This document shows positions 1-13,582 of a stretch of 64,000 bases of DNA, in pieces (position 1 is the first letter of the stretch; each line of letters begins with the position of its first letter). The DNA comes from Serripes groenlandicus (Eukaryota; Mollusca; Bivalvia; Cardiida; Cardiidae): assembly GCA_031761405.1 (NCBI GenBank), contig JASEVX010000332.1, positions 1 through 64,000 on the forward strand. The letters run 5' to 3'. A model generated the notes under the pieces. The model did not search any database. It worked only from the letters and a program-made list of their open reading frames with translations, and was not told the DNA's origin. The translations under genes and the position numbers were made by a program.

Positions 1-394
1 TTGAGTTCTTTCTTTTGGGTAAGTGATGTCGGGTCAAATCCGTTTTCCGACTTCATATGCCAACAAGTTACCGCATTTTTATTTTTAAACTAGAACTATC
101 TGGCGGTTCAAAAGGACCGACATGGGTATAAGCTGGCAACAGTCCATTCATTTTTAACTGCAACTACCGAGACATCTTCATGAACCCTAGATGGTCTTCA
201 GAAACGGAAAGCTGATATAGAAAGACAGATGTGAAGTAATTCAATGCCGATATTGTAAAACACTAGTCTAGATTTCAGTCTCAAAATGATGAGTGTCTTC
301 GGATTTCGCCTACTATAGCAATTGGCTCTAACAAGTCCCTTGCTAAAAACACCAATTTTTCATTTCCAAAAGCACTGTTGAAATAGTAAGTCAT

Positions 395-478
395 TGCAAA
401 GTTAATCGATTCCTGGATTGCGAATTCGAACCCCGGATCGGCAATCAAATATTTCCGATGCTCGACACAATCCACTGT
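395..478 (-). repeat. Possible tRNA-derived SINE head
   Basis: Minus strand carries GGGGTTCGAATTCGC (B-box-like) about 40 nt after GTGTCGAGCATCGG. The surrounding 64-codon ORF is therefore more likely repeat-derived than a gene. Confidence 0.3.
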
Positions 479-1554
479 GACTAACGTGTTACAATATTCA
501 CCAGTGTGGCTTTTTCAATATGGGACCATAGCAAGCTGTCAGGGAAAAATGGTGTGTAAAGTTACGGTGAGAGAGAATGCTCAAATACACATGGTGATTA
601 GGTAAACTGGCTGCCGTTCTATAACGGAATACATGTTGAAAACGGCGTTAATTTCGGACGATCATTTCGATAATAATGACACACTATATTGACCACGTTA
701 CATCTGCTCGCCAAATGGCTTTATGCTGAAAGGCGAGGGTAATCCGACATTCTTAACTTTTCGATCAGTAAAGATCAAGATCAGTATACGCCTCTGTGCA
801 GAGGCATGCATCCTATCGTGGTCGTCAGCGGTGCTCTAGGAAAACAAAGACTAGAGTAATGATTACAAGTGTACATAAAGAATTATCTGTGAGTCCCTGT
901 TATCTTATCCAAATGGACAGCGTTTGTCAAAAGAGTCATTAGACTCCCCCGTGACAAAACGTCGAACAGTGTAAAGCCATTTCAAGCTAAGCCATTGTGG
1001 AGCCACTGTGGAATTGAGTGGTGTTGTATGAACGGTATTCTTGATGTACGAAAGTTTGAAATTAAATAATGAGTGAATGATTTGATAAGACAGAGAAGAC
1101 AATGATAAGTCGGGTTACGCAGGCTGATCAGGATCATCTCAGGTCGCAAGTTCCAGATGGTAGATTCTCGCGACGTGGCATTACCCAATTAATGTTTTTG
1201 TAAATGTTTGTTGTGGAGGCTATCATATGTTCATTACAAAACGTGATACCTTATTTTATTGTATTACTCGACAATTTTAACCTGTTCCTCATATTTGTAC
1301 AAATAAGTCAGCTATTATCAATTAAATTTAATTGTATTTTTTATTTAATCTAACATGCGTATTATTTATCTTACCATGAATATATTCATTAAACAAATCT
1401 CCCTTTTTACGAAAATGCATTGACGTCATAGTAATTACCAGTGAATCGAACAATAGGATATTTCCTATCCGCTGTGGGTCATCAAGTTTGCTTTTAGAAT
1501 TAATGCTTAAAAGTCGACCCCTGCTTGGGTTGGTCATGTTTGAGTGCAATTGCT
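476..1554. other. No gene seen
   Basis: Only short ORFs without splice-site or domain support. 1085-1170 has a GC-richer piece (GTTACGCAGGCTGATCAGGA) that may be a MITE remnant. Confidence 0.4.
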
Positions 1555-2465
1555 TGCGTTACACGTTAGAGCAAGGTCCATTTCAATGCGTAATACTCTA
1601 GAACAAGGCACATGTGCAAGCGTAACACCATATAACAAGACCAATTTCCAAGCGAAGCACTCTCGAACAAGGCACAGTTGCTAGCGTAACGCCTAGAGCA
1701 ATGCCCATTTCCTAGCGTAACACTTTAGGGCAATGCCCATTTCCTAGCGTAACACTAGTTGCTAGCGTAACGCCTAGAGCATTGCCCATTTCCTAGCGAA
1801 ACACTCTAGAGCAATGCCCATTTGCTAGCGTAACGCATAGAGCAACTCCTAGTTTAGCGTAAAACTCTAGAACATTGCCCATTTCCCAGCGTAACACTCT
1901 TGCTCTGGCCCATTTCCTAGCGTACCACTCTAGAGCAATGCCCATTTACAAGCGTAACGCCTATAGCAATGCCCATTTCCTAGTGTAACACTCTAGAGTA
2001 ATGCCCATTTACAAGCGTAACGCCTAGAGCAATGCCCATTTCCTAGTATAACCTTCCAGATCAATGCCCATTTCCTAGCGTAACACTCTAGAGCAAGGAC
2101 CATTTGCTAGCGTAACGCCTAGAGCATTGCCCATTTCCTAGCGAAACACTCTAGAGCAATGCCTATTTGCTAGCGTAACGCCTAGAGCAATGCCTAGTTC
2201 CTAGCGTAACACTCTAGAGCATTGCCCAATTCCCAGCGTAACACTCTTGCTCTGGCCCATTTCATAGCGTACCACTCTAGAGCAATGCCCATTTACAAGC
2301 GTAACGCCTATAGCAAGGCCCATTTCCTAATGTAACACTCTAGAGCAAGGCCCATTTCCAAGCGTTTTACTCTAGAGCAAGGCCCAAGTCCAAGCGTAAC
2401 ACTCTATATCAAGGCACATGTGCATACGTTACACTCTATAACAAGGCACATGTCCTAGCTTAAAT
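1555..2465. repeat. 33-bp minisatellite, block 1
   Basis: About 27 degenerate units of the type AGCGTAACACTCTAGAGCAA plus TGCCCATTTCCTA. Units vary at several positions (CTCTAGAGC versus CGCCTAGAGC), with some higher-order alternation of two unit types. Confidence 0.9.
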
Positions 2466-4016
2466 TGATTTATCAGTGCACTATGCCTATCGTAACATTT
2501 CAGACTATGGCGCATTTACTATGTTACACTCTAGAGTAATTCCCGTTTTCAAGCGTAACTCTTTAGAGCAAAGCAAATGTCCTAACGTAACCTTACTACC
2601 TGTGGGGGACCTGTGCTTTTGTTTGTTCGCCTTTAAAAACGGACACACAGACAAAATAAATTTGTTTTGGCCGTAATGAAAAACCCAACGAGGTACATTA
2701 CTATCTTACCCAGGAAACGCCGTGATCTTGAATTGTTTAATTAAGATGTCTCGAGGACTTGAAGTGGCTAGCCAAGTACTTATCTTTTTCCTTCATACCG
2801 TCTCTTAATGTCTAGGTAAGTTATACACACGGATATATAAAAGGTTGAAAAACAAACTGTGACGATAATCTTCTGACTTATAGATTGTATATCGTTAAGT
2901 ACTTTTCATACACTTTTCGTTAAACCCCTTTACCCTTTAAATTAAATTAAGACGCGTACATCACAGTCTGTTCATTAAAAGCTTCGAAAGACACCAACTT
3001 GTTACAACACTGGTATTTAAAATGTATATGTCATGCAAACAATGTGATGTGTGAATGCTTGTTTTCGCAGAAAATAGCTTTTGATCGAAAACAACTCTAA
3101 TAATCTTATTCCGAAAAGTTTAACCAGAACAAAGTTGTTCTCTGTATAAAACTGTATTAACTTGTGGATCATGACTTTAATCTGTACGAATTAATCACTC
3201 GTCTTGTCGTGACTATGAAGTGACACTTTTGGCTTCCTTCATTTATACTTTTCATTGTGTTAGCTTGATCACGTTTTAATCGAACATTTCGGAAAATCTT
3301 TCTATGAGTCGAAACTATATACTCAATTTGCCTCCGCTGAGACCGCACGCTATTTAGTAGGGAAATGCGATAGTCCGTAAATATTTGCGCTCTCCTAATT
3401 CGCTTCAACCCTGTTTAAACCATCGGATTCTTTGTTGCGGAGTGTCGTTATAAGGTCCGATCCGACCTCTACGAGATTTAAAGCATTTACCATATTCCCA
3501 TTGCGCTTCCATACAGACTACAATGAAACCGTTGCCGTCGTCGTAGATCTATATTTCTCCGGATTTCCCTCTCGTTTCCACTGTGGCGAGATTTCTGGAT
3601 TTAATCGGCGTCCTCTTCGAGTAAACGTCTGCTCACGGATATTTCTTAGCTATTATTGCTGATAATCCGTGCGATTTAACTGTGAAACAATTCACGTGAT
3701 GTACTATGGCGTGTACGTTACGGATATCCGTAATATCATCATCCACAAATGATACTCCTCCTATTTTTGAAAATACTGTTTCGCGAAAATTAAACGCTTT
3801 TTATATCATAGGGTTATAAAATACGAATGACTCAAGGACACGTGATGCTTCACGTTGAACTATTTTCCGTGCTCTCCAAATGAGGTAGGAGTGTTTCCGG
3901 TGACGCTATCACTTTGATGAAATCAGCGTATGACTCAGTGTTGACGTCAACAACGACTTAAAAAACACTTAAGATATTTCCTGAAAGACCCCCAAACTGA
4001 CGCACCTGTAGTCGCA
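2466..4016. other. No gene confirmed; GC-richer stretch 3400-3700
   Basis: 2690-2730 resembles the SINE body (ACCCAGGAAACGCCGTGAT). 3380-3665 is CpG-richer than its flanks, with short open frames on both strands, but no domain or splice structure could be supported. Confidence 0.3.
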
Positions 4017-4760
4017 AAACGCTAGAGCAATGCCCACATTCAAGCGTAAACACTCAAGAGTAAGGCAACTGTCCTAGCGTAACACTCTAGAGCAAGGCCG
4101 ATTTCCAAGCGTAACACTCTGGAACAAGGCACATTTCCTAGCGTAAATCGATTAAACAATGCACATTACCTAGCGTAACAATCTATAGCAAGGCATTTTT
4201 CCTATCGTAAACAATTATAGCAAGGTCCATTTTAAGCGTAACACTTTAGAATAAAGCATTTTTCCTAGCGTAACACACTAGAGCAAGGCACTTTTTATAG
4301 CGTAACATTCTAGACCAAGGCACTTTTACTAGCGTAACCCTCTAGAGCAAGACACTTTTGCAAGCGAAACAATCTATAGCAAGGACATTTCCATGAGTAA
4401 TACTCAAGAGCAAGGGACATCTCATAGCGTAAATATTTATAGCAATTCACATTTTCAGGCGTAATACTCGAAAACAAGGCACGTTGCCTAGCTTTACACT
4501 CTAGAGCAATACACATTTACAAACGTAACCTTCTAGAGTAAGGCAATATTCCAAACGAAACAATTTATATCAAGGACATTGCCATGCGTAAAACTAAAGA
4601 GCAAAGCACACTTCGTAGAGTAAACATTTACAGCAAGGCCCATTTGCTAGCGTTAGACTCTAGAACAAGGCACATTTCCTAGCGTAACACTCATGAACAA
4701 AGCACGTTTCCTAGCGTAACACTCATGAACAAAACACGTTTCCTAGCGTCACATTCTAGA
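4017..4760. repeat. 33-bp minisatellite, block 2
   Basis: About 22 more diverged units of the same family as 1555-2465 (AGCGTAACACTCTAGAGCAA, GGCACATTTCCT). The blocks are separated by 1.55 kb of non-repetitive DNA. Confidence 0.85.
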
Positions 4761-5149
4761 ATGAAAGGATTTAAAAATTGAACAAAACGTTACAAACGGG
4801 TTGAGCCACTTCGTGATAAGTCGATATAACTGTGTTTTATAAGCCTACTTAAAGGTTTCAAATGGATACGTCATTAATTGCATTCATTTGGTTGCTGGAA
4901 TGGGGAGGGAAACGCCGTTTAATAACAGTAGTTCAGTTATAACCGGGAGACAAAGCACACATTCACGATCCCTTGGTTACAGACCAGTAATGTTCTAGTA
5001 AATGTGCACTATCGTAGAGCGCTCCACCATTACCGCCACGAGAGAGAATTGAACCCGAAACTGAATAAGGTCTAATGAATAGTGTAACCAAAGAACACTT
5101 AGAAAAGTGTGTATCAAGATCAGCCTTACAATGTCGAAAACGACGATAA

Positions 5150-5455
5150 TAGTGATGGTGTTGATAATGACACTGCTGCTAGCTGTTGTTGATGTTGACG
5201 ATGATGATGTTTATACGAGTAGTGATACTATTGTTGTTGATGATGATAGTGGTTTTTATGTTGATAATATGAATGATGATGATGATGATGATGATGATCA
5301 TGATGATGATGATGATGACTATGACTGTTGATGATGATAATGCTGATGATGATGAAGATGATTGAAATGATGATGATAACGACTACATTGATAATTTCGA
5401 TGATGGTGATGACCATGTTGATTATTATAATTATAATGAGGATGATAATTAAGTT
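5150..5455. repeat. GAT/ATG trinucleotide microsatellite
   Basis: Imperfect (GAT)n, purest at 5274-5314. The poly-Asp and poly-His ORFs across it are artefacts of the repeat. Confidence 0.9.
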
Positions 5456-6424
5456 ATATCTCGAGATAAAGACAGACATGGGCACGCTCCTCTGAGTCGT
5501 TACAGTACACATCAAGAGACTTAATTGACAAATATTAGTCTGAACATACGGTTACCCGTAAATATGACTATTAAATAGAGTAGAAAACATTGTCAGAAAA
5601 GAAGAACCCGCATAATCTGAGCAATGTCTCCGTTTGCAATTTTGAACAATACTTAAAAAATGCATACGTGTTAAAATACACAGCGTCCAACCTACTAAGT
5701 AGTGTGATAAGTGTGTTTTTCGAGTACGATACTCCCCGAATAGTGCATATCAGAAGTAAGAAAGTGGGAATATTCAACAGACTCTTGCAGCTAGTTATAA
5801 TTGGCTACGTGATCGGGTAAGATATTTTAATGACATTCTTAAATTAATAGAAAATAATCATTGTTTCGATTTCAATTGGGATTTGTTCATATAAGTTTTC
5901 GTTCTTTTTCCCCCTAATGAATATTACGATAGCTACATGTATGATACAGACTAATGGTACGTTCCATAGACCTGTGTTTCTTCTTCCTCCTTTACAATGG
6001 TAAACTGTCAAAGTTGACCACGAGGTGATCCTGATCATGAATAATTGTTTAATTTACTTAATTAAAAAGAGAGAGGCTATACATACTGGCAGGGGTTTCA
6101 TTTTATTTTGGAGTAGCAAGATAATAATTGAAAGTAGGCGGGTGTCTGGGGGTCCTCCCCCAGTAAGGTTAAAGGAAATTCTGTTAAAGTAGCCGGTAGT
6201 AGATGGGTAATTTACCCGGCTACCGGGTCATTATGAAACCCTTGTTAACTAGTAGGATGAAACATCCTAATATCGGTGTACTTACGGTTTATTTTGTAAA
6301 CTTTAATAATGCATACGTATCTGTAAAATATATCCAGTGTTACTTATTCCTTTATATATCCCTATTAAGAAACTCACACAAAATAATCATTCACTCCTGT
6401 GGAATTACCAGATCAGCCAATTCG

Positions 6425-7322
6425 CTTTTTTAAGGTTTTTTAAGTGGTTGAGCTACGATCTACGACCCACACCAACCAATTAGCATTGTTTTTTCAGTGG
6501 TTTAGCTACGATCGACTAACCAGATCAGCCAATTCGCAATGCTTTTTCAGTGGTTGAGTTACGATCTTAGACCCAGATCAACCAATTCGAAATGTTTTTG
6601 TAATGACTGATCTACGATCTACAACCCAGGTCAGCCACTTTTCTATGTTTTTTCAGTGGTTGAGCTACGATCTACGACCCAGATCAGCCAATTCGCAATG
6701 TTTTTTATGCGATTGAGCAACGATCTACGACCCAGATAAGCCAATTCGCAATGCTTTTTAAGTGGTTGAGCTACGATCTACGACCACGATCAACCAATTG
6801 GCAATGCTTTTTCAGTGGTTGATCTACGATCTACGACCCAGATCAGCCAATTCGCAATGTTTTTTCATTGATTGAGCTACGATCTACGACCCAGATCAGC
6901 CAATTCGCAATGGTTTTTTAGTGGTTGAGCTACGATCTACGATCCAGATCAACTAATTCGTAATGTTTTATTAGGGTTTGAGCTTCGATCTACGACCCAA
7001 ATCAACCAATTCGCAATGTTTTTTCAATGACTGAGCTATGATCTACGACCCAGGACAGCCAATTTACAATGTTTATTTAATGGCTGAGCTACGATCTACG
7101 ACCCATGTCAGCCTATTTGCAATGTTTGTTCAATGGTTGAGCTACGATCTACGACCCAGATCAGCCAATTCGCAATGGTTTTTTTAAGTGGTTGGGCTGC
7201 GATCTACGACTCAGATAAGCCAAGTCGTAATGTTTTTTCAGTGGTTGAGCTACTACGATCTACGACCAGATCAGCCAATTCGCAATGTTTTTTCAGTGGT
7301 TGAGCTACGATCTACGACCCAA
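6425..7322. repeat. 53-bp minisatellite with CGATCTACGACCCAGATCAG core
   Basis: About 17 units: GTGGTTGAGCTACGATCTAC, GACCCAGATCAGCCAATTCG, CAATGTTTTTTCA. Units have small indels in the T run. No ORF spans it. Confidence 0.9.
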
Positions 7323-9584
7323 TTTAATTTAATCATATTTTCCAAAAATGACCCATTTCTTTGTTAATTTTTAGATCATAAAAGATATTAGCATCCTCAA
7401 TTGTTATAACACTGTATATGATTTAGAAGTTTAAAAATATCATACGTTCAAATTTATAACCACCACACGAAATGTAATCATGTGAATTCAAATTCCTATG
7501 ATGTCATAAGCAGTTAATAGACAACATGTTCAAATATGAAAGACAAAAACAATAACAGGTTTTCTACTAAAAAAATGACGTTGTATATGTTAAGGAGTCA
7601 GCGCATTTATAGGATTTTCTTTTTATAATGACTAACAATTATGTTGTGTTGTTATTTCAGAGAATATTTATTTTTTGGAAAAAAAATAGTAGCGTTTGAA
7701 ATCCGGATAATGGGGTTGGAATCATACACAATCCAGTCGTGCGTGCGCAACAAAGAAAACACCGGTTTTGTGTTAACCTTAGTATTCGTGATAACAAGAT
7801 ATTCAAAGAATCTTATACAGTCAAGTCGCAAATATCGGATCATAGCCAGTAGCAAATCACTTTGGCAGAACTTTAAGCCAGTGTCATTTTGAGTAGTTTC
7901 TTGCCCAGGTTTGTTTACACCGAGTTGATGAATAATTATTCTGTTGCTGTGATATAACTGAATAAGGTCTGAAAACTTTGTGGAAACCCTCTATAAATAT
8001 GCTATGATCACTGAGTATGAGGCTAAATAAATAGGGAATTTTATGTTGCAGTAGCGATTCAGGTTTTAGCATTGTACTATGAGGGGTATGGACAAGTGTT
8101 ATCTCGCGTTTAAGCTATGTCTATGGAACGGAACGAAACCTACAAAACTAAAACGGACTCTCCTTAAAAAAAAATAAGAATCACATTTACATGTACAAAT
8201 TAATCGGTATAATTCGTGTAATCCCGTAAAACCGATTGGATCGGTATTCTCCGAACAGTTTCCGACATGTCAATCGCTTACTTTGCTATTTAATTATTTC
8301 TTCTTTTCTAAACCCAAATATACTCATATATCTTTTATTTAAATCTGTATAAATGTGTCTATTGACATGGAGTCAATATCACAGTGAAAGGTGCGATATA
8401 AATGTGAAACTAAAGCATCTTACTAGGTAGATGGGTTGTTGCATGCATTTGATTACATTAGTATATCAATGCATGTCAAATTTCTGCTATATTGTTTGAA
8501 ATATTATTGTGGCAATATTACAGTTAAAACGTCCTATTTGACGTAGAAGTACATGTACTGCGTATTTACAAAATAATCCTCAATGCAGATAACTTGAGTG
8601 TCATTCGGCTAGTCTTTCACTCTGACTTCTGTTACGGCGACAAGTTCACCAACGTATGACTTGCATGTCGTTCTCCCATCTGTACACAACCATCATTATT
8701 CTCAGGGAATCAATCGTTTGTTTCTATTTACCATTCGTACTGGACTTAGACATATACTATTTCAAGATGTCAGAAAACATCGGCGAATCTTCAATTTAGG
8801 TCGAACTAGACTGAATAACTAATTGCAACGTTACCGGAAAGCCACTGTCGCTTAATAACCCAGTTCATACAACTAATTCCATACACATAACTCAAATTTG
8901 ACAACAATTTAAGTTCAAACAGTATGCAGATGTGATAATGAGTTACGAGGTTGCATTTCGCTATAGATGCATCTAGTTGTTGAAAACTTGTAATTAATTT
9001 AAAGATAGGGCCTTGTTGGAAGCGCATAAAATCTAGAGATTTACATGAAAATCAAAATCAATGCTATGTGCAATGAGTCTATTTTGAAAGCAGTGTATTT
9101 AAACTGGCTGGTCTCAGAATAAAATGGACCAGTAGTACTAGTAACTTACCAAGGAAACGGCGTGATATAACTGAATAACTTGATGGAGATCAATGTTCTG
9201 ATCATGCTTCAAGAAGATTAAATGGCAAATGTGCTAACAGGGTTTTCTAGAATTTGGCGTAGTGACCTAGTTTTAGACCCAACATGGTTCAGTTTCGAAC
9301 CTGACTGCAATTTGAGGATGATGAATGTTATGATGATGTTTTACTAAATAATAAACACGAGGGACATGATGGCCCTTGATTGCTCACCCGAGTTATGCAA
9401 ACCACATAGTCACTTACATTAACTAATGGTGTGGTCAGGTAAGCTATTACTAAAATGTTAACAAGATTTTCTTCAATTTTGCCTAGTGACCTAGTCTTTT
9501 ACCGGACTAGAGCAATGTTCAAAACCATCCTAGATATCATCAAAACACTAATTCTGGCAAAGGTTCAACAGGCTCAAGTTTAAC
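7323..9584. other. No gene seen; SINE fragment near 9120
   Basis: AT-rich. 9122-9180 contains ATGGACCAGTAGTACTAGTA and AAGGAAACGGCGTGATATAA, the SINE body. The short ORFs here show no features. Confidence 0.4.
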
Positions 9585-10210
9585 AAGAGCTGTCCGCAAG
9601 ACAGCATGCTCGACTATTTGGCCATTTGATACTATAGTTAACAGTTGTTCCTGAGAAAGTGGCTTGATAGTATCGTACTATAAATCAAGTTGGATAAGTC
9701 TTGTTTAAATAGCGTCTGCTGTTTGTGAGAAAAGGCATTGCATGTAAAAGTTTAACCCACATCTCTAAATTATAAAGGGCTATTATTTATAATAAATTCA
9801 GCCAGGAGTTACCTAGCCTGATTGTTCGATACGTTTAAAGACTATATTGAAGTTTTAAATCAATCCCTGAGTGGTTACTGAGATATGTGCGTGAAAGTAC
9901 CAAGCATGCAACACTTTAACTAAATTTTCAAAGTCAAACAAGGGCCATAATTTGTACTAAATTCATACAAAAGTTATCTGACATTACTGTCTGACACCCC
10001 TAAAGACATCAATGAAGTTTCAAGTCAATATCATTAGTGGTTACTGAGGTATATCCATGATAGTACCTTGCATGCAAAATTTTAACCATAATTTCTAAGT
10101 AAAAAAGGGCCATAATTTGCATTATAAGCTGGAAAGTCTTATCAAACTTGATTGTTTATATAGTTTTGATAGTTAGGAAGAGTTGTTTAAAGTCTCAATG
10201 CAATGCATCA
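9585..10210. repeat. Dispersed repeat with internal ~170-bp direct repeats
   Basis: Starts AACAAGAGCTGTCCGCAAGA, a phrase I associate with a common bivalve repeat (recollection). Segments with AAGGGCCATAATTTGTA, GAAGTTTCAAGTCAATATC and GTGGTTACTGAGGTAT recur about every 170-180 bp, three times. Confidence 0.55.
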
Positions 10211-10226
10211 AGTAGTTCATTAGTCA

Positions 10227-10694
10227 TCAGTTATTTCCGATGATCAACAAGAGTAATGTTTGTCTTCCAATGCTATTTATTTGGATACACAGTCCGTTGC
10301 TTTGTTTGAAATACTGGTTGGACAAAGTCAAGAAACTATTGTTAATGTATCGGAATACATCTGCATTTGGTAAAAGGTCAATTTGACTAAGGGGCTTTGT
10401 GTGTGCACCTTTTTTTCTTATTTCTTTATGCGGGGAGGGGGATCTCATAGTTTTCACTACGGTGATAAGCATTGTGAATAGAAAAATACATCTTCTTACG
10501 GATTTTGGTGGAGTCGGGATACGCTCTGGTCCTTCGATAATAGTTGGAATTCCGTCTATAGACGATATCAAAAAATTAATACATTTTTTTTTTTCAGAAT
10601 CTATTTCGATTATAATTTCATATGCTAATAGAAAGGTATAAACGATTGAAACGAGTAGTAAAGTCATTGTTTCTATGTAAATGTTTTTACACAA
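10227..10694 (-). CDS. Unassigned 155-codon ORF with hydrophobic N-terminus
   Basis: The longest ORF not linked to a repeat, apart from the LINE and the env-like ORF. It starts with a hydrophobic segment (MTLLLVSIVYTFLLAYEIII) that could be a signal peptide or anchor, has a second hydrophobic stretch near residue 70-80 and a basic middle (PSPHKEIRKKGAHTK). No domain recognised, no splice sites needed. Composition is AT-rich like the surroundings, so it may be chance. Confidence 0.25.
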   Translation of the reverse strand: MCKNIYIETMTLLLVSIVYTFLLAYEIIIEIDSEKKKCINFLISSIDGIPTIIEGPERIPTPPKSVRRCIFLFTMLITVVKTMRSPSPHKEIRKKGAHTKPLSQIDLLPNADVFRYINNSFLTLSNQYFKQSNGLCIQINSIGRQTLLLLIIGNN

Positions 10695-10699
10695 ATTAT

Positions 10700-12261
10700 T
10701 GTAGAGATCACTTAATGCAGAGCAAGACAGACTGAACTACTTCGAAAATTCATGTACACGCATTAGGTAGTGTTAATGGCATACATTAAACACGTCTTAA
10801 CAGACGTTCGGTCCTTATCGTGGAAAAAAAATCTTGAAATGATAACGTGCCACTTCAGTGACGTTATTAAAAGATCAATGGCGTCAGCTCAATCCGAGGC
10901 CTTTTGGAAAGAAAGTGGCTCATGCAAGAGGAGGGAGATATCACGTGGCGTCAACAGTGGATTACTGTGTACCACATCACGCAACAGAGAACTCCATATT
11001 AACTCGTAGTTTTGGTGTATGAGAAGAATATTTTTACGCCAGAATAAATAGTGTATTTAAATCGACGTACATCATTCTATATTATTTCTATATTCGACAG
11101 TCGAAATTCGTCAAGACTTTGCTTGCATTTTAAAAACATGAACATAAACAGTGGCATTTCAACAGGCGTCAAATGTCAACTTCATCATAGCAACTTGGGA
11201 AACTCTAATGTACATCGGCAAATATCGACAAACACCGCCGCTGGTCGTTAGTTTCCGTCAACGTCATCATAACAAAATGGGAAGACAAAGCTCAATTATC
11301 TCTCGATGCCATCATTTAAAACTTTGAGTATAAACTGTCTACGTTTCATTCTTCAGAACATTATCAAAATAATCCAATTGTATTTAAACTGTATTGATTA
11401 TAGAAAAAAGAAATATACATACTACGAGAAAGGCAACAATTGTATCAATATAAACAAGTATATAAACTGTATAATAAAAGCGATAGATGCACAAACCAGT
11501 ATGTCAATGTAATTGTGTGTGTGGGACATATAAACCGTTCAACAAGTAGCATGACGTACGAGACTTTGAAATGAAATCAGTCATATATCCCGGCATGCAC
11601 GACTTTAAACTCCATTGGAGAACAATGCAGACCAGGATTAGCATGCACATTCGTGCATTGTAATATTGGCTTACACTGTACGCCACCCGTCTGTATGCAA
11701 GAAAGACCTACCATGTATGCGTCGTTAAAGACAATAAAGGTGATATGGGTTCAGGAAGTATATATAAAGAGTTTATTTTGACTTTTGATATGTGAACTAT
11801 GACCCCGAGTGATAATTACGCACGTGTAAGAAACGAGTGCTTCCGCTATGATCGGGTATAATTACGAGGGTAACTTATTATCGTATTAAACGTTCGATGG
11901 CATATACTTTATATATTACATATACAGGCGATGAACAAATATATATGTAATTGGTCGTGGATGACTTAATAAAGTGATAAAAGTATCTGTGTTTTGCCGC
12001 ATTCATGACGCAAATGTGCATCGTGACGTAGTTGGTGATGTTATATACGTGACGGCATTCCATATCATCCGGACAACTGTTACATCCCATTGGAATTTGT
12101 TCTCATTAGGAAATTATGTTTTTTTTTCCCGGATATGTCTTTGAATTTACATAGTATATGTAATATATCAGGAATGTTCATAGTTCACTAGGCAACAAAT
12201 ATAAGATTAATAACAATTTACATTATATTTCTAAGTTAAAATTAAATCACCTATTGACTTA
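10700..12261. other. No gene seen upstream of the env-like ORF
   Basis: No pol or gag-like frame was found. Only short ORFs; AT-rich with a few CpG patches near 10860-10990. Confidence 0.4.
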
Positions 12262-12864
12262 ATGGAGCTCAAACAGGAATGCACTGCATCCATAGAGTAT
12301 TTCACACTCGCAGCACCGTATGTTGTAGGAGTTACCCCTACAACTAAGATCAACACATTTGATCTAAGAGCGGTCAACTTTTCCCAAAACGTGTTATGGA
12401 ATAAGCTCAATGATACATTTGCAAACTTCTCTGATATTCAAATTCCCACGACTTTGTCAGAAATAAAGAACTTGCCTATCGATAAGTTAATTAAAGAGTT
12501 AGAAATTACAAGGAACAGAAAAATTAAAGTAAGTTCGTCGCGCAGCGCTTGGTATTACGTTAGCTTGGGTATCGCCATAATAGTGGTGTGGATATTGGTA
12601 TTTCTGTGTTGTTTCAAAAGAAAATGTCATGTTTTTATTAACTGCCTGCCAAATTGTTTACGTAAAGGGATGACAAAAGGGCGGGACGAAGCGGTTCACA
12701 ATGAAGTTGAACTCCAAATAATGGATAATGGCGGGAACCAACCGCCAACCGTTTCAGCGCCGTCCGGAGAAGGGTTAACAGGGCCCGTGGGGCCGCCCAG
12801 GGAGTACCTGTATCCGAGTTTGTTTTTGAGCAAAGGGTCTCATGATGTTCCGGAACAGAACTAA
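12262..12864 (+). CDS. Env-like membrane protein remnant of an LTR retroelement
   Basis: A 200-codon ORF with an N-terminal extracellular-type segment bearing three N-glycosylation sequons (NFS, NDT, NFS), a transmembrane helix near residues 94-115 (VSLGIAIIVVWILVFLCC), a basic/cysteine stop-transfer segment, and a proline/glycine-rich cytoplasmic tail. A polypurine tract and an LTR start lie 1.1 kb downstream on the same strand, so I infer the C-terminal part of an envelope-like gene of an endogenous LTR retroelement. The alternative is the last exon of an ordinary type I membrane gene; the ORF start is not preceded by an obvious acceptor. No gag, protease or pol coding was seen upstream, so the element is truncated. 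Described only as found. Confidence 0.45.
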   Translation: MELKQECTASIEYFTLAAPYVVGVTPTTKINTFDLRAVNFSQNVLWNKLNDTFANFSDIQIPTTLSEIKNLPIDKLIKELEITRNRKIKVSSSRSAWYYVSLGIAIIVVWILVFLCCFKRKCHVFINCLPNCLRKGMTKGRDEAVHNEVELQIMDNGGNQPPTVSAPSGEGLTGPVGPPREYLYPSLFLSKGSHDVPEQN

Positions 12865-13208
12865 CTATGTTTAAACTGTATTGTGTTTGTAGCGGTTAAG
12901 CTGCAATATATTGAATCGTATATCTAGTGTAACCCTATACTACGTTCATGTTGTTTTCATCGTGTTTACATGTTAATCACATCGAGATCATAAATATCAT
13001 CGTATAGGCCGGATTTGTTGATAGTGAGCAGGCACCAGAATAATGATCTGTGCAGTTATCTGCTTGTTGATGGACAACCGAGTAGGGACTCGAGTATGGA
13101 CAATTAAATTTTATAGCTAGCGAGCCAATGCTATTTATACGCTGGTTAACGAACCAGAAAATCATTCATTCGTCTACTACCACAACGTGCTAACACGAAC
13201 ATTCCCTC

Positions 13209-13582
13209 ATGGCAGACGAGTGGTGTAACGTTTTGAAACAACGTACAGGATAGCAACAGCTACCCTCAGATGCAAATTGCCATATCTAACGGAGGACAGC
13301 CTCACGGACTTGGCCGTGACAATGGCCAGGGAAGTGGCACAACGGATGGTAGATCCGACACACATAGTAGCCGAGGTGAATGTCGCCACGCAAACGGCAC
13401 CCATACGGCCGATGCCAGAGCCCAGAAGTCGTCAGGCGGAGTTAACGCTGTTGTGTGATGCAGTCACGGGCCTACCAGTCGGGAGAGGACGAGGGCGTGC
13501 CCTGGCGTACGCTCTCGCCCTTGAACGGGGACCACGGGTTTCACGGGTTTTTCCTACAGCGCGACAAGACCACATCCCGTAG
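13209..13582 (+). CDS. Small GC-richer ORF between the env-like gene and the LTR
   Basis: From about 13229 to 13582 the plus strand is open in one frame (containing TEDSLTDLAVTMAREVAQ and AELTLLCDAVTGLPVGRG). An ATG at 13209 starts a short peptide (MADEWCNVLKQR) in a different frame, so a frameshift near 13240 is possible. Base composition is clearly GC-richer than its surroundings. I do not recognise it. It may be an accessory ORF or captured exon of the LTR element; it could also be non-coding. Confidence 0.3.

Noticed and set aside
5107..5515. Poly-Asp and poly-His proteins
   Set aside because: Translations of a GAT/ATG microsatellite on the two strands.
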